In this document: piece by piece, positions 16,971-23,545 of the stretch
Position numbering within the stretch: the stretch's first letter is position 1
Layout: each line of letters starts with the position of its first letter
Made by a program: the position numbers and the translations under genes
The notes under the pieces: model-generated
The model's input: only the letters and a program-made list of their open reading frames with translations
Told to the model about the DNA's origin: nothing
Databases searched by the model: none
Assembly: GCA_035353175.1 (NCBI GenBank)
Contig: DAOPZC010000001.1
Span: 1 to 64,000, forward strand
Reading direction: 5' to 3'
DNA: 64,000 bases
From: DAOPZC01 sp035353175
GTDB taxonomy: Bacteria; Verrucomicrobiota; Kiritimatiellia; RFP12; UBA1067

Positions 16971-17789
16971 CTATTCGGCGCGTTTGCGCAGGAGCTGCTG
17001 CTGGCGGAAGGTGTTGAGGGACTCGATTTCCGACTGAATCATCTGGAAGTCGACGCGCGGCAGGGTCTTCTCGAAGTAGACGTCGTCCGGGTTGCGCAGG
17101 GCGAGGGAGATGCGGCCCTTGATCTGCTCGGCGAAGACCAGCATCTCGGCCTCGCGCGGGGAGACCTCGAGGGTCACCATGCTGTAGGCGGCGCCGGCGC
17201 GCGGGTCGGCCAGGAGCTGGGTCTTGGCCGTCTCTTTGCCGGTGGCGAGCACGAGCACGTCCTGCAGCATCGTCAGGGTGACCAGCTCCAGTTCGCCCGG
17301 CACGCTCTTGGAGGGGAAGGAGAAGGTGCCGATCACGTCGACGTGGTCGTTGGGCTTGACCATGCCGCTGACCGAGGCCGCGCCGCTGACGTTGATTGAG
17401 AGGGCCCGCATGCGCTGCTTGATGTCGCCCGCGAGGCCGCGCGAGCCGGGCTCGCCGCCCTCGATGTCGGACCAGAAGATCACGGCGTTGGCCTGCAGCG
17501 GGCGGACGGTCTTGCGGTTGATGAGGGCCAGGTGGTCCTCGATCTTGACGACGTGGCCGCGGTAGGCGTTCTCGAAGACCTTGATGCTGCCGATGTCGTC
17601 CTTGGTGAGCACGGTGCCCGAGGGGAGATCTTTTTTCACGCCGACCACCTCGATCTTCGTGTGCTTGCGGTCGAATTCGGCTTTCCAGCGCAGGATCTCG
17701 CGGTCTTTGGCGGTCAGATACGAACGGGTGAGGACGGCGGCGAGAAGGCCGATGACGACCGAGATGATCAGGATCAGTTTCTGCTTCAT
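16971..17789 (-). CDS. Flp pilus assembly protein CpaB/RcpC
   Basis: A 272-residue periplasmic protein with an N-terminal signal anchor (KLILIISVVIGLLAAVLTRSYL). An SAF domain follows (~48-115: VVGVKKDLPSGTVLTKDDI), then the RcpC/CpaB domain (~120-240: RMRALSINVSGAASVSGMVKPNDHVDVIGTF). CpaB/RcpC proteins work with the outer-membrane secretin of Tad systems. No secretin gene is in the window. It lies 9 bp upstream of the FHA-TadA gene, in the same operon. Confidence 0.9.
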   Translation of the reverse strand: MKQKLILIISVVIGLLAAVLTRSYLTAKDREILRWKAEFDRKHTKIEVVGVKKDLPSGTVLTKDDIGSIKVFENAYRGHVVKIEDHLALINRKTVRPLQANAVIFWSDIEGGEPGSRGLAGDIKQRMRALSINVSGAASVSGMVKPNDHVDVIGTFSFPSKSVPGELELVTLTMLQDVLVLATGKETAKTQLLADPRAGAAYSMVTLEVSPREAEMLVFAEQIKGRISLALRNPDDVYFEKTLPRVDFQMIQSEIESLNTFRQQQLLRKRAE

Positions 17790-17823
17790 GGGAAGTCTTT
17801 CGTTTTAGGATACGGGAGACAGT

Positions 17824-18546
17824 TTAGGGGGTAGCGCCCTCTCTTTGCAAGAGGCTAATCGCGGTCCGCCCGGTTTGCGGCTGCCGGGCGGCCAGCACGA
17901 CGCACTGCCGGCGTCCGGAAACGAAGATCCGGAAGGCGGGGGTGGCGGGCGCGGCCGCGCTCCAGCCCGCGCCGGTCAGGGCCTGCGCGGCCTCCTGCGC
18001 GGCTTCTTCCGGCGCGGCCGCGGAGTCGGCGGTGACGAAGGCGGCGCCGGTCAGGCGGCTGACGGCGGAAAAGACGGGGGTGGCGTTGAGGGCGGGGAGG
18101 CCCTCCGGCCAGGCGGGCGGATCCCGGAGGGTCTGCTCGAAGGCGCGGAGCGGCTGGTCGAACGCGAGCACGACGCAGGCCTCGCCGCCGGAGGGGGCGG
18201 GCAGGACGAAGAGGCGCTGCAGGCGGTCTTTCTCCGCGTGGGTGAGCAGCGCGGCGCCGCCGTCCGGCGACGGGGCGGGCAGGCCGAGGCGGCGCGCGAG
18301 TCCCGCGCCGACGTGCGCGGCGCCCGAGCCGAAGGCGTAGGCGGTGAGCGTGCCGGGCGCGCCGTTGACCTGCACGTCCGCGGCGTAGACGCGGGCGCCG
18401 CCCATCTGCTGCAGCACCGTGTCCGCCCGCTTCGGCAGGCGCCAGAAGACCTCGGCGCGGAGCGGCAGGGCGAAGAGTAGACAGGTGGCGAGCAGAAAAA
18501 GGCTGAAGGCTGAAGGCGGTCGGTGTTTTTGCCATTCAAAGCGCAT
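17824..18546 (-). CDS. Unknown secreted protein in the Tad cluster
   Basis: A 240-residue protein with a signal peptide (residues ~10-31, SAFSLFLLATCLLFALPLRA). The mature part is Ala/Gly-rich with a plausible alpha/beta pattern (VFWRLPKRADTVLQQMGGARVY; ACVVLAFDQPLRAFEQTL; FRIFVSGRRQCVVLAARQ) and three cysteines or fewer. I do not recognise it; its position between the pseudopilins and CpaB suggests a periplasmic part of the pilus machine. The start overlaps the upstream stop as TGATG. The first codons contain a 17-bp heptad repeat (GGCTGAA twice plus GGC). Confidence 0.75.
   Translation of the reverse strand: MRFEWQKHRPPSAFSLFLLATCLLFALPLRAEVFWRLPKRADTVLQQMGGARVYAADVQVNGAPGTLTAYAFGSGAAHVGAGLARRLGLPAPSPDGGAALLTHAEKDRLQRLFVLPAPSGGEACVVLAFDQPLRAFEQTLRDPPAWPEGLPALNATPVFSAVSRLTGAAFVTADSAAAPEEAAQEAAQALTGAGWSAAAPATPAFRIFVSGRRQCVVLAARQPQTGRTAISLLQREGATP
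18501..18517. repeat. GGCTGAA heptad repeat (2.4 copies) in signal-peptide codons
   Basis: Two perfect GGCTGAA units plus GGC encode the start of the hydrophobic part of the signal peptide (PSAFSLF). A change of one unit would shift the frame near the start codon. Confidence 0.6.
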
Positions 18547-19112
18547 CAGTACAGCCCTCCCATGAGGGGCATCCAGACCGTCTCGCGGAGGGTGACCTCG
18601 TCTTTGCCGTAGACGAGCTGGCGGAGAACGGGGTCGACCGGCACGTGCAGGTCCTCCTGGACGTGGATGAAGCCGAGCGTGGCGGCCGCCACGGGCGAGT
18701 CGTGGAGCCGGACCATGGAGACGGGCAGGCGGCTCTCCGACACGTAGGTCCAGTCGCCGGGTGCCCGGACCGAACAGCGCGTGAGCGTGCCGATCATGGC
18801 GGACAGGACCGCGCCGTTGCGCACGGGCTCGTCGTCGGCCGTGTGGCGCGTGCCGTCGGGGCCCTCCTCCCAGTCGGAGATGTGGGCTGGGGCGACCGCG
18901 AGCGCGCCGCTGCCCATGGCGCGCTCGCCGGCGCTGCCGCGCAACACGGCGTGCAGGAAGAGCGAGGTGCGCGCCATGCGGTTCACGTGGATGATGCCGG
19001 CAAGGAGCAACAGGAAGAGCAGCAGCCCGGAGATGAACTCGATCGCCGCCTGGCCGTCCTCTGCCCTCCGCCCTCCGTCCTCTGTCTTCCGTCCTCTGCC
19101 CTCCGTTTTCAT
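18546..19112 (-). CDS. TadE-like pseudopilin
   Basis: A 188-residue protein with the TadE pattern DGQAAIEFISGLLLFLLLLAGIIHV: expected cleavage after Gly, Glu at mature position 5, then a hydrophobic helix (~27-45). The rest is periplasmic. The first ~20 residues (MKTEGRGRKTEDGGRR...) are hydrophilic and encoded almost wholly by a 7-unit heptad repeat. GGAGGGG seven bases upstream fixes the ATG at 19112. The start codon overlaps the upstream gene's stop, so translation is coupled. Confidence 0.85.
   Translation of the reverse strand: MKTEGRGRKTEDGGRRAEDGQAAIEFISGLLLFLLLLAGIIHVNRMARTSLFLHAVLRGSAGERAMGSGALAVAPAHISDWEEGPDGTRHTADDEPVRNGAVLSAMIGTLTRCSVRAPGDWTYVSESRLPVSMVRLHDSPVAAATLGFIHVQEDLHVPVDPVLRQLVYGKDEVTLRETVWMPLMGGLY
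19058..19106. repeat. Heptad array (CYTCYGY), seven units, at the 5' end of a TadE-like gene
   Basis: Seven consecutive 7-bp units (for example CCTCTGC, CCTCCGC, CCTCCGT, CTTCCGT) fill codons ~3-18 of the gene starting at 19112. The same unit family forms an eight-unit array in the next gene upstream. Because 7 is not a multiple of 3, gain or loss of one unit would shift the frame. Confidence 0.9.
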
Positions 19113-20599
19113 CAGTGTCCCCTCCGGCTGCCGCCGCCGCGGTGCGACCCGGGGGCGGAGATGCGGCAGGTGTCGCAATAGAGCCCGAGCCAGTCGCTGC
19201 CTTCCTGGCGGAAGGCGGCATTTTCCCAGACGGCGAGCGCGCTGCAGTAGCGGCACCCGGAAACCCGGGGCCCGGTGTCGAGATAGGGGCGCAGGTGGCT
19301 GCGGATGTGGCGCACCCACGCGACGTCGGACGAGCTGTTCTCCGAGCCGGACGCGGCGTCCACGGGGATCAGCCGCACGGCGCGGAAGGCCGGCAGCACG
19401 AAGTCCGCGGCGGCGGTGACGCGCTGCTTGTCGGCGCCGTCTTCGAGGTAGCCGAGCGGCTTGGCGGCCGCGGTCCAGACCACTTTGTCGCTGCGGCTCC
19501 CGCCTTCGATGCCGGGGGTCATGCGCTCCACGGAAGCGTTGACGCGGACCACCGCGTCGGCGCCGGCCGTGTCGTACTCCGGCCGCACCTGCCCGGTGAC
19601 GGGAAAGGCGTCCTCGCCGTCGGGCTTGATGCGGGTCCAGTCGCTCCACGTGCCGGATTTGTAGAGGTACCAGGTCTCGAAGGGGCGCAGGACGTTCGTG
19701 ACGGCGAACAGGGAAGCGGCGACGGTGTCGAACCCCGCCTCGCGGAAGCGCGCCTCGAGGTCGGAGGCGGAAAAAAGGTTCCGCAGGGGCGTGGAGAAGG
19801 GCTGCAGGCCGATGCCGAAGATCTCCGCGTCCGTGTAGTCGCTGACGTTCGGGTCGGGCAGCGGCGGCCAGTCGTGGAACGAGGAGTAGGACTCGAGCAG
19901 GCCGGGCGCGTGGAGGTAGAACCAGCACCAGTTCTTGCCGTCGACGGCGTCGTAGAAATCCTTGAGCATCAGCGGATGGCCGGCGGAGGGGTCCATGAAG
20001 AACTGCGCGTTGTCGGGCCCCGCGGCGATGCCGTCGGCCGCGATCTGGTCGAGCATGTCCGCGTACTGGAGCCATGCGCCGGGCCAGGGCTCGGCGTAGT
20101 ACTGGGCGCCGTCGAAGAGGGCCGTGTACTGCGACCGCACGGTGTCGGCGTGCTCCTTGATCAAGGCGGTCATGTCGTCGTCGACATACATGTGGTTCTG
20201 TTTGGCGGCGATCTGGGCCGCGAAGAGGGCGGTCATGGGGCCGGTGAAGCAGAGGCGGGCCTGCATGTTGGTGATGGCGTCCACGGCAACGGGCTGGCCG
20301 GCCGCGAGGGCCAGGACGTGCATCAGGTTGAGCTCGCCGACGAGGTTGAGGGTGGCGCCCTGCCAGCGCGCGGCGGCGAGGGCTGCGGCGTCGCCCGCGT
20401 TCTGCGCCTGGTCCTTGCGCTGGATGATGCGGTGGAGGTCGACGTTGTAGAGCAGGACGAAGATCAGGGCGGTGAACGCGAACAGCAGGAACACCACGGC
20501 CTGGCCGGAACGGGAAAGGGCGGCCGGCTGCCTCCGTCCTCCGACCTCCGCCCTCTGTCCTCCGTCCTCCGTCTTCCGTCCTCTGGGTGTCACGCTCAC
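19112..20599 (-). CDS. TadG-like putative Flp pilus-assembly protein
   Basis: A 495-residue protein. After a short repeat-encoded basic leader, SGQAVVFLLFAFTALIFVLLYNVD (~28-52) is a TadE/G-type hydrophobic segment without the Glu at position 5, followed by the TadG hallmark KDQAQNAGDAAALAAARWQ. The remaining ~400 residues form a large periplasmic domain with many Trp/Tyr and Cys near the C-terminus (CRYCSALAVW; CDTC). It may be a minor tip-associated component. GTG 20599 overlaps the upstream stop as GTGA; GTG 20593 is an in-frame alternative. Confidence 0.82.
   Translation of the reverse strand: MSVTPRGRKTEDGGQRAEVGGRRQPAALSRSGQAVVFLLFAFTALIFVLLYNVDLHRIIQRKDQAQNAGDAAALAAARWQGATLNLVGELNLMHVLALAAGQPVAVDAITNMQARLCFTGPMTALFAAQIAAKQNHMYVDDDMTALIKEHADTVRSQYTALFDGAQYYAEPWPGAWLQYADMLDQIAADGIAAGPDNAQFFMDPSAGHPLMLKDFYDAVDGKNWCWFYLHAPGLLESYSSFHDWPPLPDPNVSDYTDAEIFGIGLQPFSTPLRNLFSASDLEARFREAGFDTVAASLFAVTNVLRPFETWYLYKSGTWSDWTRIKPDGEDAFPVTGQVRPEYDTAGADAVVRVNASVERMTPGIEGGSRSDKVVWTAAAKPLGYLEDGADKQRVTAAADFVLPAFRAVRLIPVDAASGSENSSSDVAWVRHIRSHLRPYLDTGPRVSGCRYCSALAVWENAAFRQEGSDWLGLYCDTCRISAPGSHRGGGSRRGH
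20531..20586. repeat. Heptad array (CYTCYGN), eight units, at the 5' end of the TadG-like gene
   Basis: Eight consecutive 7-bp units (CCTCCGT, CCTCCGA, CCTCCGC, CCTCTGT and similar) occupy codons ~5-23 of the gene starting at 20599. It is the same unit family as at 19058-19106, on the same strand and in the same position relative to the start codon. Confidence 0.9.
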
Positions 20600-21300
20600 C
20601 AGTTCATGTCCTCCATGTAGAGGGGGTAGTGGCTTTCGATGTTGTAGAAGCCCTCGAGCGCGATCTCCTCGCCCTCCGGATCGCGCAGCTCGCCCTCGGC
20701 CAGCGCCGCGAGCGCGAGGAGGAGCGGGTGGCGCTGGCGCACGGTGACGCGCAGGATGCCGGGCGTGGTGCCGTCGAGGTCGAGCGGCTCCTCGATGTCC
20801 ACGGAGAGCGCTTCCCAGAGCTCGTAGTCGAGGATGTTGCCGGCCGTGGGGTCGTTGTCGCTGTCCATGTAATCGGGCACGCGGCCGAGCTCCAGCGCGA
20901 TGCCGGGCGAGCGGCCGGAGGAGCGCAGCGCGAGATCCCAGACGGCGCCCACGCGGTTCTGGCCGAGCGCGGCGGTGATGGCGGGGTCGAGGCCCGCGGA
21001 AGGCGGAACCAGGCGCCGGCCCGAGGCGGGGATCGCGGCCACGCGCGCGCTTTTTTCCACCATCCAGCGGTTGAAGCCCACGGCCCGGGCGCGCGCCGCG
21101 CGCGTCGCCGCATGGCTCAGCACGGCTTTGGCCGCAAACAGGTTGGCGTACTGGAAGATCGCGAGAAAGCAAAGGCAGACCAGGATGATCACGAAGACCG
21201 ATTCGATCATCGCCTGGCCGCCGCGGGACGTGCGTCCCGCACACCGCGGGCGGCGCGCGCGCTGCCCGCGCGCACTACCCTGACTGGAGCGAGCTTTCAC
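20596..21300 (-). CDS. TadE-like pseudopilin (larger)
   Basis: A 234-residue protein with RGGQAMIESVFVIILVCLCFLAIFQYANLF: cleavage expected after Gly-Gly, Glu at mature position 5, hydrophobic helix ~33-52, then a periplasmic domain with a D/E-rich middle (PDYMDSDNDPTAGNILDYELW). The ~28-residue basic leader is encoded by a GC-rich twin hairpin (21223-21269). GTG at 21300 is the first start in this frame; no strong ribosome site is seen, so the start is uncertain. Confidence 0.82.
   Translation of the reverse strand: MKARSSQGSARGQRARRPRCAGRTSRGGQAMIESVFVIILVCLCFLAIFQYANLFAAKAVLSHAATRAARARAVGFNRWMVEKSARVAAIPASGRRLVPPSAGLDPAITAALGQNRVGAVWDLALRSSGRSPGIALELGRVPDYMDSDNDPTAGNILDYELWEALSVDIEEPLDLDGTTPGILRVTVRQRHPLLLALAALAEGELRDPEGEEIALEGFYNIESHYPLYMEDMNW
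21223..21269. repeat. GC-rich twin hairpin at the 5' end of a tadE-like gene
   Basis: GCGGGACG (21223-21230) pairs with CGTCCCGC (21233-21240); next to it GCGGGC (21246-21251) pairs with GCCCGC (21264-21269). Both lie in the first ~25 codons of the gene starting at 21300. The layout resembles the palindromic element in priA, but the sequence differs. Confidence 0.65.
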
Positions 21301-21314
21301 GCATGTTTCCGGTT

Positions 21315-21557
21315 TTACGGGGCGGTGCTGCCGTCGGAGCCGAGGTTCTTCACCTTGTTCTCGTCGATCTCTTCGGCGAGCGTGGCGGCTTCCGAGCCGG
21401 CGTCGGCGTCGAGCGCCGAGGTGGCGCCGGCGATCTTCCGGCCGGTGGCCTTGCTGAGGCGCGAGAAGAGCACGAGCAGCGTGATGGCGATGAGCACCAC
21501 GATGATGATGTACTCGACCATGGTCTGGCCGCTCCGGCGGCCTTTGCGAAGTTTCAT
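21315..21557 (-). CDS. Flp-family type IVb pilin
   Basis: An 80-residue pilin with a basic leader (MKLRKGRRS) and the Flp signature G|QTMVEY followed by a hydrophobic helix (IIIVVLIAITLLVLF). Glu and Tyr fall at mature positions 5 and 6, as required for Flp pilins. The C-terminal ~40 residues are Ala/Glu/Asp-rich. It is likely the major pilin polymerised by the FHA-TadA ATPase. A prepilin peptidase (TadV) is expected but not in the window. Confidence 0.88.
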   Translation of the reverse strand: MKLRKGRRSGQTMVEYIIIVVLIAITLLVLFSRLSKATGRKIAGATSALDADAGSEAATLAEEIDENKVKNLGSDGSTAP

Positions 21558-21595
21558 GATGTTCTCCCGAGGTTCACCACAACGGGACCGGCCGC

Positions 21596-21778
21596 CTAAG
21601 GGTATTCCGAAGCGACCAGGTCCAAGGACCGGTTGGATTGCTGTCTGACCGCGAAGAGGAAGAGCGCGAGGATCGAGACGACCGCCAGCAGGGCCGCGAA
21701 CACGACGACGTATTCGAGCATCGCCTGGCCGGACCGGCGCGAACCGCCCGCTTCCGCTCTCGAAGACAGAGTTGACAT
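21596..21778 (-). CDS. Small Flp-like pilin
   Basis: A 60-residue protein: a 16-residue leader (MSTLSSRAEAGGSRRS), then G|QAMLEYVVVFAALLAVVSILALFLFAV, again with Glu-Tyr at mature positions 5-6, and a short tail. It lacks an extended globular part. It is probably a second Flp pilin or minor pilin at the head of the operon. ATG 21778 fits the leader length; the ribosome site is weak. It begins about 100 bp from the divergent gene at 21886. Confidence 0.8.
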   Translation of the reverse strand: MSTLSSRAEAGGSRRSGQAMLEYVVVFAALLAVVSILALFLFAVRQQSNRSLDLVASEYP

Positions 21779-21885
21779 TTGCTTAAAGCATACCAAGAAA
21801 CGAAGACGGGTGACAACGGCAATCGCCGGCGAAGGAGGAGACTTCGGGCTGGGCAGGGCCGGCGGCGGCGCGGTATACTGCGGGC

Positions 21886-22617
21886 ATGGTGACACTATCC
21901 AGAAAAACCGTCGCGCTGCTGGCCGGGCTGGCCGGAGGGGCGCTCCGGGGGGAGGCTGAGGGCATGAGGCGATATACGGTGAGGCGGATCGAGGCGTCGG
22001 CGCTGGAGCAGGCGGCGTTCAAACGGGCGGAGGTCGGGCAGGTGGATCAGGTGCGCCCGGAGTCGAGCGACCACCGGCCCGAGGTCACGTTCCGCGCGCT
22101 GCACGACGGCGCCGACCTGTACGTGCGGTTCGACGTGAAGGACCGGTACGTGCGCTCCGTGCAGACGGCGTATCAGGCGCCGGTGTGCACCGACAGCTGC
22201 GTGGAGTTCTTCGTGCAGCCCAAGGCCGGCAAAGGCTATTTCAACTTCGAGGTGAACGCCGGCGGGACGCTGCTGCTGTACTACGTGGAGGACCCGACGC
22301 GGACCGGCCAGGGGCTGGCGAAGTTCACGCCGGTGCCGGAGGCGTGGGGCCGGCGGGTCGAGATCCGCCCGTCGCTGCCGCCGGTGGTGGATCCCGAGCG
22401 CGCGGAGCCGCTGGCGTGGCACGTGAGCTACAAGGTGCCCTTCGCCCTGTTCGAGGCGTTCGCGGGCGAGGTCGGCAAGGGCGGCGCGGTGTGGCGCGCG
22501 AATTTCTACAAGTGCGGCGACAAAACCTCGCACCCGCACTGGCTCTCGTGGTCGCCGGTGACGGCGCTCAACTTCCATCTGCCCGCGTGTTTCGGCGAGC
22601 TGGCGCTGGAGGAGTAG
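21886..22617 (+). CDS. CBM9-like carbohydrate-binding protein
   Basis: A 243-residue protein resembling carbohydrate-binding family 9-like (DOMON-type beta-sandwich) proteins: PEVTFRALHDGADLYVRFDVKDRYVRS, then DSCVEFFVQPKAGKGYFNFEVNAGGTLLLYY, and the closing RANFYKCGDKTSHPHWLSWSPV. Relatives bind sugars or serve as accessory modules of glycan-degrading enzymes. The N-terminus is weakly hydrophobic (VALLAGLAGG), so export is possible but not clear. A TATACT box (21874-21879) lies six bases before the ATG, suggesting a leaderless transcript. Confidence 0.8.
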   Translation: MVTLSRKTVALLAGLAGGALRGEAEGMRRYTVRRIEASALEQAAFKRAEVGQVDQVRPESSDHRPEVTFRALHDGADLYVRFDVKDRYVRSVQTAYQAPVCTDSCVEFFVQPKAGKGYFNFEVNAGGTLLLYYVEDPTRTGQGLAKFTPVPEAWGRRVEIRPSLPPVVDPERAEPLAWHVSYKVPFALFEAFAGEVGKGGAVWRANFYKCGDKTSHPHWLSWSPVTALNFHLPACFGELALEE

Positions 22618-22629
22618 GGCGGGGCCGCG

Positions 22630-23364
22630 TCACGCGCCGCGGTAGTGGAGCAGCTCGATGAGCGGCGGCAGCACCCGGGTCTTGAAATACTCGAGCCGCA
22701 CGTGCAGCTCGTCGTTGACCGAGGCGTAGACGGCCGTGGTGTGCAGCGTCAGCGCGGAGGTGAAGTCGCCGAAGGAGGCCGAGGTGGTGCAGACGACCCA
22801 CAGGCCGACGCCGGCGAGGTTGAAGAGATAGATGACCGCGTAGGAGAAGATGCGCCCGTATTCGTTGATGTCGGGCTGCTGGGTCATCAGGCTCTGGACC
22901 GTGAAACAGACGTGGAAGCCCCAGGTGAGCCCCACCAGGAAGAGCCACAGGAGCGGAAGCGGCACGGGCTCCATGAACAGGCCGGCGAGCAGGCGCAGCA
23001 GGATGACGATGACCGTGTAGAGCGGGAAGAAATACGGGGCGAGGGTGATCAGCATGTTGGTCCTGGAGAGGCGGACGCTGCCGCCCCGCTCTGAGATTTG
23101 GAGGTGGCTGACGCGCGCGCCGAACAGCAGCCCCCAAAGCGCGTGTGTGAGCTCGTGCGCGGCGACGTAGACGCGGACCGGCTGGGGCATGAAGAACCAC
23201 ATGCCGAGCCAGAGGAAGTAGCCCGTGAGCAGCCAGGTCGTCTCCGGCGAGAGCAGCAGGCCGGAGTCCGGAATGCTGCGCAAGGTGTCCAGCAAAGCCA
23301 AGGTGACCGCCACGCAGAGCGGCAAAAGTGTCACGCCGATAAGAAATCTGAGCAGTCGAAACAT
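22630..23364 (-). CDS. Polytopic membrane protein with HExxH zinc-protease motif
   Basis: A 244-residue membrane protein with about five or six hydrophobic segments. VYVAAHELTHALWGLLFGARV (~66-86) contains HELTH, the HExxH zinc motif of metallopeptidases, placed in or next to a membrane helix as in site-2/M50 proteases. The typical second M50 motif (NPDG/LDG) is not obvious; SRTNMLITLAPYFFPLY may be its counterpart. It could be an intramembrane protease or an M50-like fold with another job. It converges with the CBM9-like gene. Confidence 0.7.
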   Translation of the reverse strand: MFRLLRFLIGVTLLPLCVAVTLALLDTLRSIPDSGLLLSPETTWLLTGYFLWLGMWFFMPQPVRVYVAAHELTHALWGLLFGARVSHLQISERGGSVRLSRTNMLITLAPYFFPLYTVIVILLRLLAGLFMEPVPLPLLWLFLVGLTWGFHVCFTVQSLMTQQPDINEYGRIFSYAVIYLFNLAGVGLWVVCTTSASFGDFTSALTLHTTAVYASVNDELHVRLEYFKTRVLPPLIELLHYRGA

Positions 23365-23545
23365 AGATTTCGCGCTCCTGTCAGACGAGCTGTATATTTT
23401 CGGGCATGGTCTGTCGCGATACCCAGTAAAATCCGTCTTTCCGATTGAACGCCTTTTTTATATCATAAATTCCTAAATAACGACAAGCGCGTAAAAACGG
23501 GCGTGTTTCAAAGGGCTTGGACCACTCCGAACGAAAGAGGAAGCG

